From Lactarius indigo (lineage: Eukaryota; Basidiomycota; Agaricomycetes; Russulales; Russulaceae), in NCBI GenBank assembly GCA_025766275.1, contig JAFKAC010000004.1:930001-994000 (forward strand): a DNA stretch of 64,000 nt, read 5' to 3'. A program made the translations under genes and the position numbers. Shown in pieces: positions 1-11,800 of the stretch (position 1 is the stretch's first letter; each line of letters opens with the position of its first letter). The notes under the pieces are model-generated. The model saw only the letters and a program-made list of their open reading frames with translations. It had not been told where the DNA came from and searched no databases.

Positions 1-1
1 C

Positions 2-3000
2 CAGAAGACAACGGAGACACGTGCCAGCGAAGTCCTCGGCCGAGTCTTCTCCGACGTCTGTGGCAAGCTGCCCACGCGTTCCCACCGGGGCTTCGAGTAT
101 TTTGTCACCTGGATCGACGATGCATCACGCAAGGTCTTCGTGACCGGTCTCCGCGAAAAGTCTGAAGTTGTCACCCACCTGAAGGCTTTCGTTGCGTGTG
201 CCGAACTTGAAACGGGCAAGTGCCTCAAGATCCTGCGTACTGATGGAGGGGGCGAGTATGTCGCAAACTCAGTGCAAGTGTACCTGAAAGACAAAGGGAT
301 TCAGCACGAAATGACGACACCAGATACACCGCAGCACAATGGCGTCGCCGAGCGCATGAATCGCACGCTCCTGGACAAGGTCCGGAGCATGCTTCATGAT
401 GCTTCACTTCCCGAATCTTACTGGTACGACGCACTTGAACACGCGGCCGTGCTCCACAATGTCACACCTACATGCGCACTCAAAGGGGTCACACCCGAAG
501 AAGCTTGGAGCGGGAACAAGCCAGATGTGTCCCGCCTCCGCGTTTTCGGTGCCCGGGCTTTCGTCCACGTTCCTGAAAAACAGCGCAGTAAGCTCGCTGC
601 GAAGTCATTAACCTGCACACTCCTTGGCTATGCAAAAAACCGCTGTGCCTACCGTCTTGTGCATCGCCCGACTAAGCGCTTCCTTGAGTCGCGTGACGTC
701 GTATTCGATGAGGGGGGGACTGAGAAGCGCTATGAGCGCGTCATCCTCGAATCCGCCGCCGCCGATATGCCCGGAGGTGACCCCCCACGTACAGACCCCA
801 CTACCATACCTGCACCAACTACAGACTCGTCAGAGAGCGAGAGCGAGCAAGAGATTGAGGGATTACTCACCCCGGCTCCTCCTAACCCAGTTCCTGCGAC
901 TGCACGTCCCAAACGAGCCATGTGCACACCGATTCGCGACGACGACCCCCGCTACTCCGTCACCTCTTACAGCGGACGCAAACACTCTGAGCATGCCAAG
1001 TCAGCCCAGACTGATGACACCGACCCACGCACCTTTGCTGAGGCTATGGCTCGCCCTGATGCCACAGAGTGGGACGCCGCATGCCAAGATGAGATGCGCG
1101 CCTTTGAGCACATGGGAGTATACAAAGTTGTTCCGTGGCCGCGCGACAAGAACGTCGTAGGGTCGAAGTGGGTATTCCGCATTAAACGTGGACCCGATGG
1201 TGCCATCCAGAAATACAAAGCCCGCGTCGTCGCGCAGGGCTTCACCCAAATCGAAGGCATCGACTTCGACGAGACATTCGCGCCGGTCGCCAAGTTCGCG
1301 TCCCTCCGCGCCGTCCTCGCACTCGCCACCGAGCGCGACCTTGAAGTCCATCAGATGGACGTTAAGTCAGCCTATCTCAACGGGGAACTGAAAGAAGAAA
1401 TTTACATGAAGGCCCCTCCCGGCTTTGATGTCCCTGAGGGGATGGTCTTGAAGCTCATCAAGGCGGTGTACGGCACAAAGCAAGGCGGCCGCGTCTGGTA
1501 TGAAAACATCAGGGACACACTTAAGTTAATGGGCTATGAACGCACCAACGCTGACCACGCAGTCTTCGTCCGCAAGAGTGGGGTACTCTCCATCATTGCT
1601 CTCTATGTCGACGACATCACTATGGCCTGCGAAAGCCTCGAAGTCATTAAACAAGACAAAGAAACATTAAAGAAACATTACCAAATGACCGACCTCGGCG
1701 AGATAGCTTGGATACTTGGTATGCACGTTACACGCGATCGCGGCGCCGGCTGGATAGCCCTGTCTCAGGAGAAATACATCCTTGAGGTCCTAGAACGCTT
1801 CGGAAAGTCGGACGTTCGTCCAATCAGCATGCCGACGCTCGCGAACGAGCATCTAAACAAACTTACCTCCCCCGAGATCGACATCCGATCGTACCAGCGC
1901 GCCATCGGCGCATTGATGTACCCGATGCTCGGTACGCGCCCCGACCTCGCCTACACCGTAGCAGCGCTTGGCCGACACGCCGCCTGCCCCGGGAATGAGC
2001 ACCAGCGGGCACTTGACCGCGCGTTCCGGTACCTTCGAGCCACGAGCGACTGGAAACTTGTATTCCAGCGTGGCACCCCCAACGGCACCGTCTTGAACGG
2101 TTTCGTGGACGCAGACTGGGCCAGCGATGTGAACGACCGCAAGTCCACTTCGGGTTTCGTCTTCATGCTGGCTGGGGGCGCTATTAGCTGGAGTTCAAAG
2201 AAGCAAAGCGCAGTCGAGCTCTCAAGTACCGAAGCCGAGTACATCGCTGCTGTAACGTCGTCACGACGTTAGCTCGACTTGAGCTCTATGAAAGTGGCAA
2301 CAACTTAGCGGATCTCTTGAAGACGCGAAGGTCCAAGTGTAGACGATGGTGAACACTCGAAGGTGCACTGCTTTGAAGAAGGCGATGGAAGGTAGAAAGA
2401 GACAGAGAAGGAGAGAGGAAACAAGTGACGATTCAAGAAGACCAAGATGGCGTATCTTGGTCTTCGCAAGACAGATTAAATACAAGTCGAGCAGGCTTTC
2501 AAGCGCTGCTATGAGTCACAGTAATGTAGCGTCCAACGTGTCGCGTAAGTAGCTCGAATCCTAATACTACTACTACTAGTATTAGTGGCACAGCCCTCAG
2601 TCAGCAATCAGCGCGCAATCTCCTATTGTACTCGTAATCGCCTATCGTAAGTCCGCAACTAATCTACCTTACCGCCGTAGTTGCAACCGGTACAGTAAGG
2701 GTTTGAGTCGAGACGTAACAGCTGCGGCACACGCAGCGAAGGAACTCGTCTGGCTGCGCCGATTACTGCTTGAAATTGGGCAGAAGATCGACTCACCTAT
2801 CACCCTCTCCATGGACAACCAGTCCGCTATCGCCATCGCACGAAATCCGGAGTTTCATGACAGGTCCAAACATATTGAAATCCGGCACCACTTCCTCAGA
2901 CAAAAGTTGGACGAAAAGGAGCTTGATCTTGCCTATGTTCCCACTGGAGACCAAGTTGCTGACGTCTTGACGAAGGGCCTGGTGCGAGAAAAGCACAATT

Positions 3001-3002
3001 GA
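2..3002 (+). CDS. Copia A Pol: integrase, reverse transcriptase, RNase H (split by a solo LTR)
   Basis: The frame is open from the window edge to 2250 and resumes at 2726, ending at TGA 3000-3002. In order it shows the integrase core (Asp in the FSDVCG segment, Asp in RTDGGGEY, Glu in the NGVAERMNR segment, a DD35E arrangement), the copia RT (HQMDVKSAYLNG, catalytic LYVDD) and RNase H ending in DNQSAIAI and ADVLTKGL. Removing the LTR at 2251-2720 plus one GCTGC copy restores one uninterrupted frame across the STEAEY region, so the gene was intact when the LTR landed. No other stop is visible. Gag and protease lie left of the window. Confidence 0.9.
2251..2720 (+). mobile_element. Solo LTR (470 bp) with 5-bp target duplication, family L
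   Basis: It begins TGTAACG and ends CGTAACA, and is flanked by the direct repeat GCTGC at 2246-2250 and 2721-2725. There is no internal region, as expected after LTR-LTR recombination. It contains a perfect 12-bp hairpin (2437-2465: GAAGACCAAGAT, 5-nt loop, ATCTTGGTCTTC). It resembles the solo LTR at 15382-15894 around this hairpin and in the following CTTT-AAGCG segment. The 5-bp duplication and TGTWACG/CGTAACA ends fit a gypsy-type element whose full-length copy is not in the window. Confidence 0.88.
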
Positions 3003-3045
3003 TTTGCGGATGCGATGGGCGTGCGCCGTGTGGACTGAGGGGGCG

Positions 3046-3386
3046 TGTTGGAGTTGCAGCCACACACGACGTGTAAGCGTCGGAGATGTTCGGGCCGGCT
3101 GGACCGGCAACACAATATTCTCTAAGTCGAGCTCAGTTGCTCGACCGCGGTCTCGATTTTCTACTGCCTGAAATTTATTTTCACTCTACATAAATACTTC
3201 ATAGTCCTAGAGTACATACCTCAGCCGTTTCTCCCAAAACGCTGAGGTTAGTAGTTCACTTTACTTCTCATATTTTTACTTTACTTACTGTGTATTAGTC
3301 GCGCTTCCCGCGCTCCTACAGGTACATACACAATCCTATTAGCCGTTTCTCCCAAAACGCTGAGTCGCGCTTCCCGCGCTCCTACA
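3046..3386 (+). repeat. 3' LTR of copia A with a duplicated end
   Basis: The LTR starts TGTTGGAG after a purine run and reaches a first end, CTCCTACA, at 3320. A further 66 bp (3321-3386) repeats the last part of the LTR in shortened form: the segments GCCGTTTCTCCCAAAACGCT and TCGCGCTTCCCGCGCTCC each occur twice. The second copy ends in the same CTCCTACA directly against copia B. Either the true LTR is 341 bp with an internal deletion-duplication, or the LTR is 275 bp followed by a recombined fragment. Confidence 0.7.
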
Positions 3387-4144
3387 CAATCGCCGACTGG
3401 TTGTCTGAGAACAACGTAGTCACGCCGGCGATGGGCTCGAAGACCTCGGATAGCAGATTCCGGAGCCACAAGGCCTCCTTCATGCCGTGCGTCGCAGCGA
3501 CGTACTCGCTCTCGGTGGTGGAGAGGGATACGATCTCCTGCTTCTTCGAAGACCAGGAGACCGCACCGCCGTCGATGAGGAACGCATATCCTGTGATCGC
3601 ACGGCGGTCCTCCATCATGCTTCCGTCAGCGTCAGCGTACCCGACCAGGGTGTGATGTGCTTCGCTGTATGTGAGCCATAAATCGCGCGTCCCCGCCAGA
3701 TAGCGGAAGATGTGTTTTACCGCGGTCCAGTGTGTCATTCTGGGGTTAGCCGAGAATTGAGCAACAGTGGCGACCGCGAACGTGATGTCCGGGCGAGTAG
3801 CGAGCACTGCCCAGTTGAGCGCGCCGACAGCCTTGCGGTAGGGCACGTCGTGCATGACCGCGAACTCAGCCGCATCTGCTGGGGCTTGCTCCAAGGTGAG
3901 CCGAACTTGGGTGTCGAAGGGGGTGGAAACGGTCTTCGCGTTGTCAAAACCGAAACATCGCAGGATTGAGTCGATATAGGACCGCTGTGACAGGTGCACA
4001 GTGCCCCTGGCGCGGTCCCGCTTCACCTCGATCCTGAGCATCCAGTGGAGCTCGCCGAGGTCCATGACCTCAACGTGCTTACGGAGCCCAGCCTTGAGGG
4101 CATCGACTGCAGCGGCGCTGCTTGCCGCGATGGTGCAGTCATCG
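3387..4144 (-). pseudogene. Copia B, 3' half of Pol (RT from catalytic DD to RNase H)
   Basis: Read on the minus strand, the frame starts with the two Asp codons of the RT active site (DDCTIAASS) and continues through DLGELHWML, the palm/thumb, and RNase H with ADADGSMMEDRRAITGYAF and SLSTTESEYVAATHGMKEA. It stops at DNQSAIV where copia A begins. The upstream half is at 23638-27116 and ends in VIAVHV, so the two pieces complement each other to the codon. No stop codon lies within this half. The C-terminal end and 3' LTR are displaced beyond copia A, outside the window. Confidence 0.88.
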
Positions 4145-4453
4145 CATCAGCAAGACCAAAAGTCACTAGCGGGACTATTGGTAGTTCCGCTAGTCCCACT
4201 AGCCCTCTACTTTTGACCTAGCGCATGGCAACTCTGCTAGCGCTAGATGCACCTACCTATATCTAGTTCAATACTTAAGTACCTAGTTCTGTGTGTGGGT
4301 CTAGTAGGTATACCTAGACCTAGCCGTGTATCTAGTTCTTGTCCCCGAGTCTAGGTACGCTGGCTGCCCCTAGTTTTTCTCCTTTATTCCAGTACGGCTA
4401 GCTAGCTCTAGTCCTTCACCTCAGATCTAGTATAACGGACTGCGCTAGTAATG
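4145..4453. repeat. Left subterminal CTAG array of the Plavaka element
   Basis: By eye there are 19 CTAG tetramers in about 310 bp, against roughly one expected by chance. Some are clustered (GCTAGCTAGCTCTAG). The first 60 bp can also fold on itself: GCGGGACTA pairs with TAGTTCCGC across a TTGG loop, and CAAAAGT pairs with ACTTTTG. Arrays of short subterminal motifs are usual transposase-binding regions in CACTA-like elements; that role here is inferred. Confidence 0.75.
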
Positions 4454-5015
4454 CCACAGTATACCAGATCAAAATACAGATTGTTCGATGAATCACACCG
4501 GATTTCCCAAAAAAAGGCACTGAATTTGTACGATAGTAGTAATACTGCCTACACAAAACGTTGGCTAATTACCCCCCTCCCCCAACCAATGCCATTCCAG
4601 CTCTCCTATCCTCGGACCAAATCCCCAGAGTGTACACCGGGATAACCCGGGTTTGTCAATAGACGTTGGTACCCTACATATTTCAAATGCCGTCTGTGCA
4701 CATTGACAGGCCATGAATGAGGCTGTCGACGTGATGATGATGTATGAATAAGACCGCGTAAGGAGATATCGTTGCCTGTGAGAAAAGGTCCATTACAAAG
4801 AGCTCGAGAACGAGAGCAAAGTCACGTGTCCAGGAAAACTTGGAAACGACAGAAAATCGATGACATTGGAAATGTGTGCACATATGGCACTTTGCGCGCT
4901 GTATATACACGTCGTCTACGCGCCTTTGGGACACTCTTCACTCCTGTCTGCAACCGATCTATCAGTTTCAGTGTAACATGAGCGTGCAGGTTCATCAGAG
5001 TGGCAAATTAAGGAC
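4454..5015. other. Transposon-internal spacer
   Basis: This lies between the left CTAG array and the 3' end of the accessory gene. It contains only short open frames without recognisable domains. It presumably holds the 3' untranslated region of the accessory gene. Confidence 0.4.
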
Positions 5016-7298
5016 TCACCAATCTATTTCTATTTGAGCGTGCAAGCTCGTTGCCTCAGCCCCCACACCTCTGGAGTCCTCTCCATTTTCTTCGTCATGG
5101 TCAGTTCCTCGCAAATAAATCGAGGCGCGATCCTGTATCTGTGACCAGTGAGAATCCTTGAGCCGTTGAGTCGACTTCACGAGCGCGCGCGCCCTGCTGC
5201 CCCAGAGGTTATCTGTGAACCCATGGCCGGGAACACGGGTGGCCCCTCTTCCACTATCGTCGTCGTGGTTGGCCTTGGAAATGTCTTCACCGGTCTTGAA
5301 AAGTGTGAGAGCGCGTTTGACCTAGTGTAAGCATCAGGTTCCGGACCAGGGAGAACGAAGATGCTAGTGACACTCGGCGTACCGCAACTGTCGCAAGGGC
5401 AAGCCCGCCAGTCTGAGGGCCCTACTTCCCGCCGTCTGGTGATATCTTTCGCAGGTGCCTTGCATAGACCTTCGAGATCAGGACTGAACAAAATGGGCCG
5501 CGCCCACTCTAGAAGGTCATCAGGATGGATCCCGGTTGTCTGAAGAAACAGTACTCACCAGCCTATCGGGGAACCTGTACACAAAACGCAAGTCCGTTAA
5601 GTTATCTGAGACATATGCTACGATGTCCTCCTCTGAGGAAAATTGGCTGTCTCCCTCCCAGAGATCGGAGACTGCGTGGTAGCCAGCCTTTCCTATGTCG
5701 CTGCGCCAGTTGTTGAGGGCGTTATCGCACTGGAAAAAGGTTTTAATATGACAGACGGATTACTTGGAGTGACGCACCACATTGAGTACAATCTCACGAT
5801 TGCGTTGATCTAATGGAACAGAGGGGAACGTGCGCTTCCAGATGTTCACAATCTCACCTTCCATTTGGCAATTTGCACCAAATGGATCTTCTTGAGTTCC
5901 CGCCCAGCCATGCAACTGAGGAAGGAACACTCTCCGCCAGGTATGAACACCTCTGCCGCCGCCGGGAAAGGGGAGGTCAGCAACTGAGTACCTTTGCTTA
6001 CGTTGACGCTTCCGGTCCCCCTCTGGTAGTGGGGTCGGACATCCTGTACTCATCGTGGCAGCAGCCCGTTTTAATTTCATCCCCACCTATTATTGGTTAT
6101 ACCCTGTTTGTAAAAGGCTAATCAACGACGTACCTGCGCCGTCGTTCGCGCTTTAAGTGACCCCTCATTGACAGCTTGTGGAGACCCACGCCAAGTTGCG
6201 CTCTTGCTGGCCTTGGCCCATCCGGGGGCCTCGTATGGCTCATCTTCGTGGAAGGCCCCTGAGACGAGGCCATTGTTCCCTTCCTTCGTGTTGGCTTGGC
6301 CTGAGGTCACACTGCCTCTGCTGGTACTGGGGGCTTAGCAAGTTCGTAGTTTCAGTTCTACCCCGCATAACGTGACCAAATTACTTACCGTGCTTTGCCT
6401 TGGCTCTCCAATCGGTGCTGAATCCCCCAATCACAATGGCGTCGCAGCGTTTGATGCCTTTACACCTAGAAAAGGTGGTGAGTAAATGGTGGCACTCAGC
6501 GTTTAGTCTATGCATAAAAAGAATGGTAGTACTTACGCCCTCACAGGCTCCTTGTGTTTCCTGCTCAACGGGGCAGCATGAGGGTTGGTGCGTGCTGCGT
6601 TGATGTCGGACCGAAGTGATCCAATCTTCTCTTTCTGTGGTCCGGATGACTAATGATGACAAAGACAGTTTTCGGCGGCACGAGTAACTTACCTCGGCCC
6701 TCTTTCTTGCTGCGTATCCAATTGGCACAAAGTCCTCAGATTCTTCGCTTTCACCCTCAAACTCATCCTGGAGCTCGTCAAAACCTCTCCCAGAGGTAGG
6801 TGTGACACAGGTCGCTGGCAGAGGTATTGGACTGGTTGCAATTTCCGTTGCAATTTCCGTTGCACCATCGTTGACCATGGCGCCCACAGTATCACTAGGT
6901 ATGTTAGATAGCGCAGGCTTGGTACTAATCCTTTGCACTTACCTTGACTCGTCTTCGCTTTCACTCCCTATAGGCCTGTTCGGCGTCTGGTCCTCTGAAC
7001 CACTCCTGGGGACCCCCAAAGCTGCTGTCCCTGATGACTGGATATGACGAAGATCTGGCCTAACTGAATGCGTCTGGAGGTCTTCCTCGTCTTGTTCCAT
7101 GGAATCCTCAGTTGTCGCAATCATTGCGATGGCTTCGTGATGCCGCGCCTTGACTCCCTTTCTGGTGGCAATGGCCACCGCCTTCGCTCTGGCTTCGTCT
7201 TCTTCTATTTGTTTTCTTGGGCGTCTTGTTTGCTGACTTTCCATTATGATACAACCAGGGTGCGCGTCTGCATTGGATGCACGCGTACTGACAGGCAT
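5016..7298 (-). CDS. Plavaka-borne accessory protein, unknown function, nine exons, damaged
   Basis: The start is the ATG at 7298. Exons read by eye (minus strand): 7298-6943, 6894-6693, 6634-6537, 6465-6389, 6333-6134, 6043-5778, 5729-5559, 5508-5291, 5253-5016, with GT-AG introns of 37-90 nt. The product would be about 605 residues. The N-terminal part is rich in Lys, Glu and Ala (MPVSTRASNADAHPG, then a charged helix), followed by an acidic Ser/Glu tract. The C-terminal part contains the blocks NNWRSDIGKAG, FVYRFPD, GLALATVAVRR and WGSRARALVKSTQRLKDSHW. I know this block order from hypothetical proteins common in Agaricomycete genomes, but I cannot name the family. Two lesions are likely: a one-base frame slip near 5855-5862 and an in-frame TAG at 5422-5424. 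It is co-oriented with the transposase, so a role in transposition or DNA binding is plausible but unproven. Confidence 0.6.
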
Positions 7299-8837
7299 AT
7301 TGGAGGAGACTCACTCGGAGAGTGGGTGAATGATGGTGAGTGGGTACAAAAGGGGACCGTCTGTCCCACCCATCGATAATCCTGTCATTTTAGGGTACTG
7401 TGTTTCTGTTTATTCCGTCCGTGTGCCGCACATCGGAAGGCTAAGGAAGCGCTGCTTCTTAGTTATAGCTTTAACACTTTGGTTTCCATGACCATGAACC
7501 CGGCGTGTCAGGACGATGTGTTTGCATGTGGCGTGCACTTAACGACTTGGACAGCGACTTCGTTCATGCTTCGGATCCATTTGGCCGGTAATGCAGCCGC
7601 CTCTTTGATAGGCTTAAAATATTGTGTTTCCAGGCGAAGCCTCGGAAACCATTTTATGCGATCGATTGTGCGGCGCACATTCAATAACAATGTTTCATTC
7701 ACGCTCACATACTAAGCGAATGAGGGTTGCGGCTAGCGAAATAATGAACGAAAGACTCTGGAGGTCAATGAGCCAACGGCCGGTCCAAGGAAGGACGAGC
7801 GAAAAGGGACCGTAAAAACGGTAGGAAGTAAGCGAAAGTGCTATGCAAGGCCCGCACAGGTGTCTTCAACTTATACCTGCCCCGATAAGTTTGATTGTCA
7901 CACAGGAGAAAGATGAAGAGGGTGAATGGGGGAACCGATGCTGATATTGAACATAGACCCAAAGCCCTTAAATACATCGTGTACTTGTAAGTAAGGGTGA
8001 GCAACGTTGAGAGAAGTGGAAATGTGAAATGGTGGAAAGGTAAAGTAAAAGTCCAGATGATATCGATGGAGGACGGAAGATGGAAAGCTAAGGGAAAGAC
8101 CAGATGATATCGATGGAGGACGGAAGATAGAAAGCTAAGGGCAAGACTATGGTAAGGTCGACATCCACAGGTGCAAGATGACTCTGCCGACGTGTACTAA
8201 ACCAGAGCGAATTGTCAAGAGTGAACGGGGGAGTAAGTATCGCAAGTGAACGAGAGGAATGGAGACAAGTAGGTGGTCAGAGCCGAAGAGTCAAAAGAAA
8301 CGCAAATGAGGACGGAGTATGGTCAAAGAGGTGGCGCAGGTGGCGTCAATGAGGCAAACTAAAACGAAAGTCAAGAATTAGTTAATAGAGATGACAGAAA
8401 GTCGACCCACCTTTGCCTGAGCGCAACTCCAAGCTGAATGTTATTGACATGAATGGATGGGGGTGTGATGATGATCAACCGGGAATGAACGCATGGACGA
8501 GATTGTAGAGTCACGAGGGGGGCAGGCAAAAGAAGGTCTGAGCGACGAAGAATGGCAAGGAAACTGTCTTGAAGCGGAACCCTTCATGGCGCTGCGAATA
8601 GGGAGTTGACTGGAGAGGAATGGGTGATCGAGGCCGGCCGTCAATGCCAGACGAGGTAATGAGCGACGAGGGTGGGTCCAAATAAAAAGAGCGACAAGGT
8701 GGTGGTATAGAGAAAAAAGATGGGGGAAAAGACGACGCGAGATAGGATAATAGAGTCTGAGGCCACAAGGTCCGACCGACGAGTCCGAAACGGGCCGAAT
8801 GTGCGCCATGCAACTTTGTCATTTGGCTGGCAAATTA
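7299..8837. other. Spacer between accessory gene and transposase 3' end
   Basis: No convincing coding exon is visible. The stretch from 7.7 to 8.8 kb is purine-rich on the plus strand and includes a 47-bp tandem duplication (8053-8146). The promoter of the accessory gene should lie just right of 7298. Confidence 0.4.
8053..8146. repeat. 47-bp tandem duplication (two copies)
   Basis: Copies at 8053-8099 and 8100-8146 begin CCAGATGATATCGATGGAGG and differ at two positions seen by eye. They lie within the Plavaka element spacer. No function is evident. Confidence 0.85.
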
Positions 8838-11800
8838 CTAGAATGCGACTTCGTTTGCATGGTGATCTATGTACTTGTTGACGTAATACGCACTAAATGT
8901 ATCTAGTGAGTACGTATAATGAAAGTCCAAAGGTATCTTCCTCTTGCCATAGACTGGAATAAGGTGGGCTGCCCGCAGGAAGGAATCCAGGTGCACCACA
9001 GTCCTGTCTCGTTTACCACGTGTGATATCTGGTCGCACCACCCAAAGCCCAGTCGTTTGGTCACACCCCACCCTCGTGAACCACTCAACAAGTGCACAGG
9101 GATAGCACACGTCTCCGTAAAGAACAGAGAAAAGGAGCTGTACTCATACGACGGCCATCCCCAACATCCCCGGCTGAGTGTCATCCTCAACGATAAAAGC
9201 ACAGTTGCGGCGCAGCTCATGGCCTCGCCATGAAGGTGTTGAACGAATGCGTTCGCGTCGCATGCCCCGTGTACCACAGGGGTCGCTTGAAGAGAAAAAT
9301 GTGGCCACCGCAGAATGAAAAATAGATATCTTGCATCTTTCGAGTGATATCGCATCTGACGTCGTACCTAGCTGATTGGCAATACACTCGCAGCTCATGT
9401 AGTGTAGGTTGGGTTCGCCTATGTGACGAGCAATTCCTTCGATATCCTTCGGATAATGGGGAGCTTCTTGTTACGATTTTCTTGGACTCATTTCTTTCCT
9501 TACCATTATTTCCTTCCCGCACTATACGAGCCCTGTACGACTACGCGGACTTTACGATTACCCGGTTTCTATCACGCGCCTTGCTTATCAACGCTCTCCT
9601 TTGATAAAGCTTGACATGTGCCAGTTTCCGACTTGTTCCCTCTCACGCGCGACCCCGCGTGATTCTCCTTTATTCTCGATATATCCCTGCTTTGTTCCCT
9701 TTATGTTCATTCCTTTCTTCCTCGGTTTGGCGATGGCGCCATCTGTTTGTGATGGCCATACAGTACGATTTCTATTTAATCCTAGTCATACCTAGCTTGT
9801 ATGGTAGACTAGACTTCTTGTGTAATACTACACTCGTCTATGCAAAGTCTCCTTGTTCCCTGACCCTCGTTTTCGCTAGGCCTTCGAGTCTTAGCCTCCC
9901 TCTACAGTCCAAGTGACGCACGTCCTTGTGACTCTTGTGCATCATTTCTACTGAAGTCGAGCCTTCGAGCTTTGACTACCGAGCGATTGACTGACTTAGT
10001 ACAGGTCGTACTTAACGCCCCTGTAGTGGCGTTACATTAAGTCTAGTCTCCACAGTGGCTCTCACCAGCCGAAGCCGAACACAGTTCGTCAAAGAGTACC
10101 TGGAGCGGCATCCCTACGACGACCTAAGACCTTCTATCAAAGGAACCGCTCTTTGGAGGAACACCCCACACGACGAAGGGTACTACGTCTATGACCCCGA
10201 TAAACTCACATACGAACCAATCGAGTATATTGAAGATCAACACATCTGGGCCTACGTTGCCTACTCCGATTCAAAGCACTCCTGGTACTCCTATAAACCC
10301 GTCCCTGCACACCTAGGCCTAGGACCAGGAAAAGGACAAATCAGCGCCATCGAGGCTGATTCTGATATCGAAGAACCATCTTCCGAACCCGACTTAGACA
10401 ACCCAACACTTACGCCTACCATCCAATGACCTGTGGACTTCGCATCATATGCCAACATGTCCACCACCCAACTCTCCACCACCCTCACCTCCTCGCAACC
10501 AGCTGCAGGGTCCTCGACAGCGAATCCTGCAAGTAGTGGAGGACATCCTGTGGGAGGAAGTATGTCGACAAGCGGAGGAGGCGCTGCGGGAGGCGCAGGA
10601 AGCCATCATGGAGGCGGTGCGCCTGGAGGTGGAGGCGGCGGAGCAGCAGCAGGTCCCGCCGCTGGAGGACTCCCCCCACCAAACGGGCGACTCGGAGGGA
10701 ATCCCCCGCCAGAATTCACCGGGGATCGAGAAGCCAGCAGAGCTTTCCTAAACGCCTTCGCACTCTACCATGGAATGAACCCAAATGTCCAACAGTTGAC
10801 CCTCCCTTATTCACGCGCTATGACCCTTCTCTCATATATCCGAGGGCCATTAGTAGACGACTGGGTCGAAGAACAAATACAGTGGCTAGCCGACCAATTG
10901 GCGGGAGGAGTAGCCATGAACGCCGAAAACCTATGGAACACTATCGAAACAAGGTTTATCCAGGCATACACCGACACTACTCAACAACAAAAGGCCCGCC
11001 ACGCCATTCAAAATTTACGAATGGACAAAGAAGACATCGACACCTATATAGCCAAGTTCTCTAACTTGGCCAATAAGGCAGGATACAACAAGGACGAGGC
11101 CACTACCCTGGAAATTTTCCAGAAAGGCCTCCCAAATGCGCTAGTCATAAACGCAATCAAGTTCCACCACCCTGTAGACTGGGACGATTGGAAAACGGCG
11201 GTTACGCTCCAGCAAGCGGAATATCTCCTCCTCAAAGATAGACTCACCAAAGGAAGAACAGACAAAAAGGGAGGAGCCTCCCGCGACCAATGGTTGAACG
11301 CTCTCAACAAAACTAGGGACCCAAACGCAATGGACGTCAGCCGAACCCGCGCCAGAGCAGCAATGACGGAGGACGAAAAGAAGCTACTCCAGAAAGAAGG
11401 AAGATGCTTCTGATGCCGAGGACAAGGACACATCTCCAGATTCTGTCCTCAAAAAACAGCCACTACCGTTAAAGCCGCAAGTACGAACGACCCTACTCCA
11501 ACCACCGCCACTATCTCAATGACCGCGTCACGTCCCCTTTCCAACGAGGAACAAGCTGACGCCCAAGTAGCGGCCTTGTTCGCCCAAACCCCTGAAGTAC
11601 GAGAACTAATGGTGGATAAACTCTTCGGACAAAAGAAGGATTTTCTGAACGCTTGAACCTGGCGGCCTGGGCTAGAGCATTAAAACTTAGCGTGTACAAT
11701 AGCAGATTCCGATCTATGCGAATTCCAGTACTTTTCAAATCTGCTCACGCGACGGCCGAACGAAACATTTTGGTAGACTCGGGCGCAACAGACAACTTCA

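Larger units (their letters stand above)
1..3386 (+). mobile_element. Ty1/copia LTR retrotransposon A, left end outside window
   Basis: This is the 3' part of a copia element: integrase, reverse transcriptase and RNase H coding sequence, a G-rich polypurine tract just before 3046, then an LTR that starts TGTTGGAG and ends CTCCTACA. The right end abuts the RNase H coding sequence of copia element B (minus strand), so A appears to have inserted into B. The expected right target copy is CAATC at 3387-3391; the left copy is outside the window. A solo LTR of another family interrupts the coding region at 2251-2720. Confidence 0.88.

Noticed and set aside
140..3386. Copia A and copia B as one family
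   Set aside because: They differ in RT and RNase H sequence (YVDDITMACES versus HVDDCTIAASS) and in position; they are separate elements.
10433..10751. Gly-rich segment as a separate structural gene
   Set aside because: It is the linker region of Gag in the same continuous frame.
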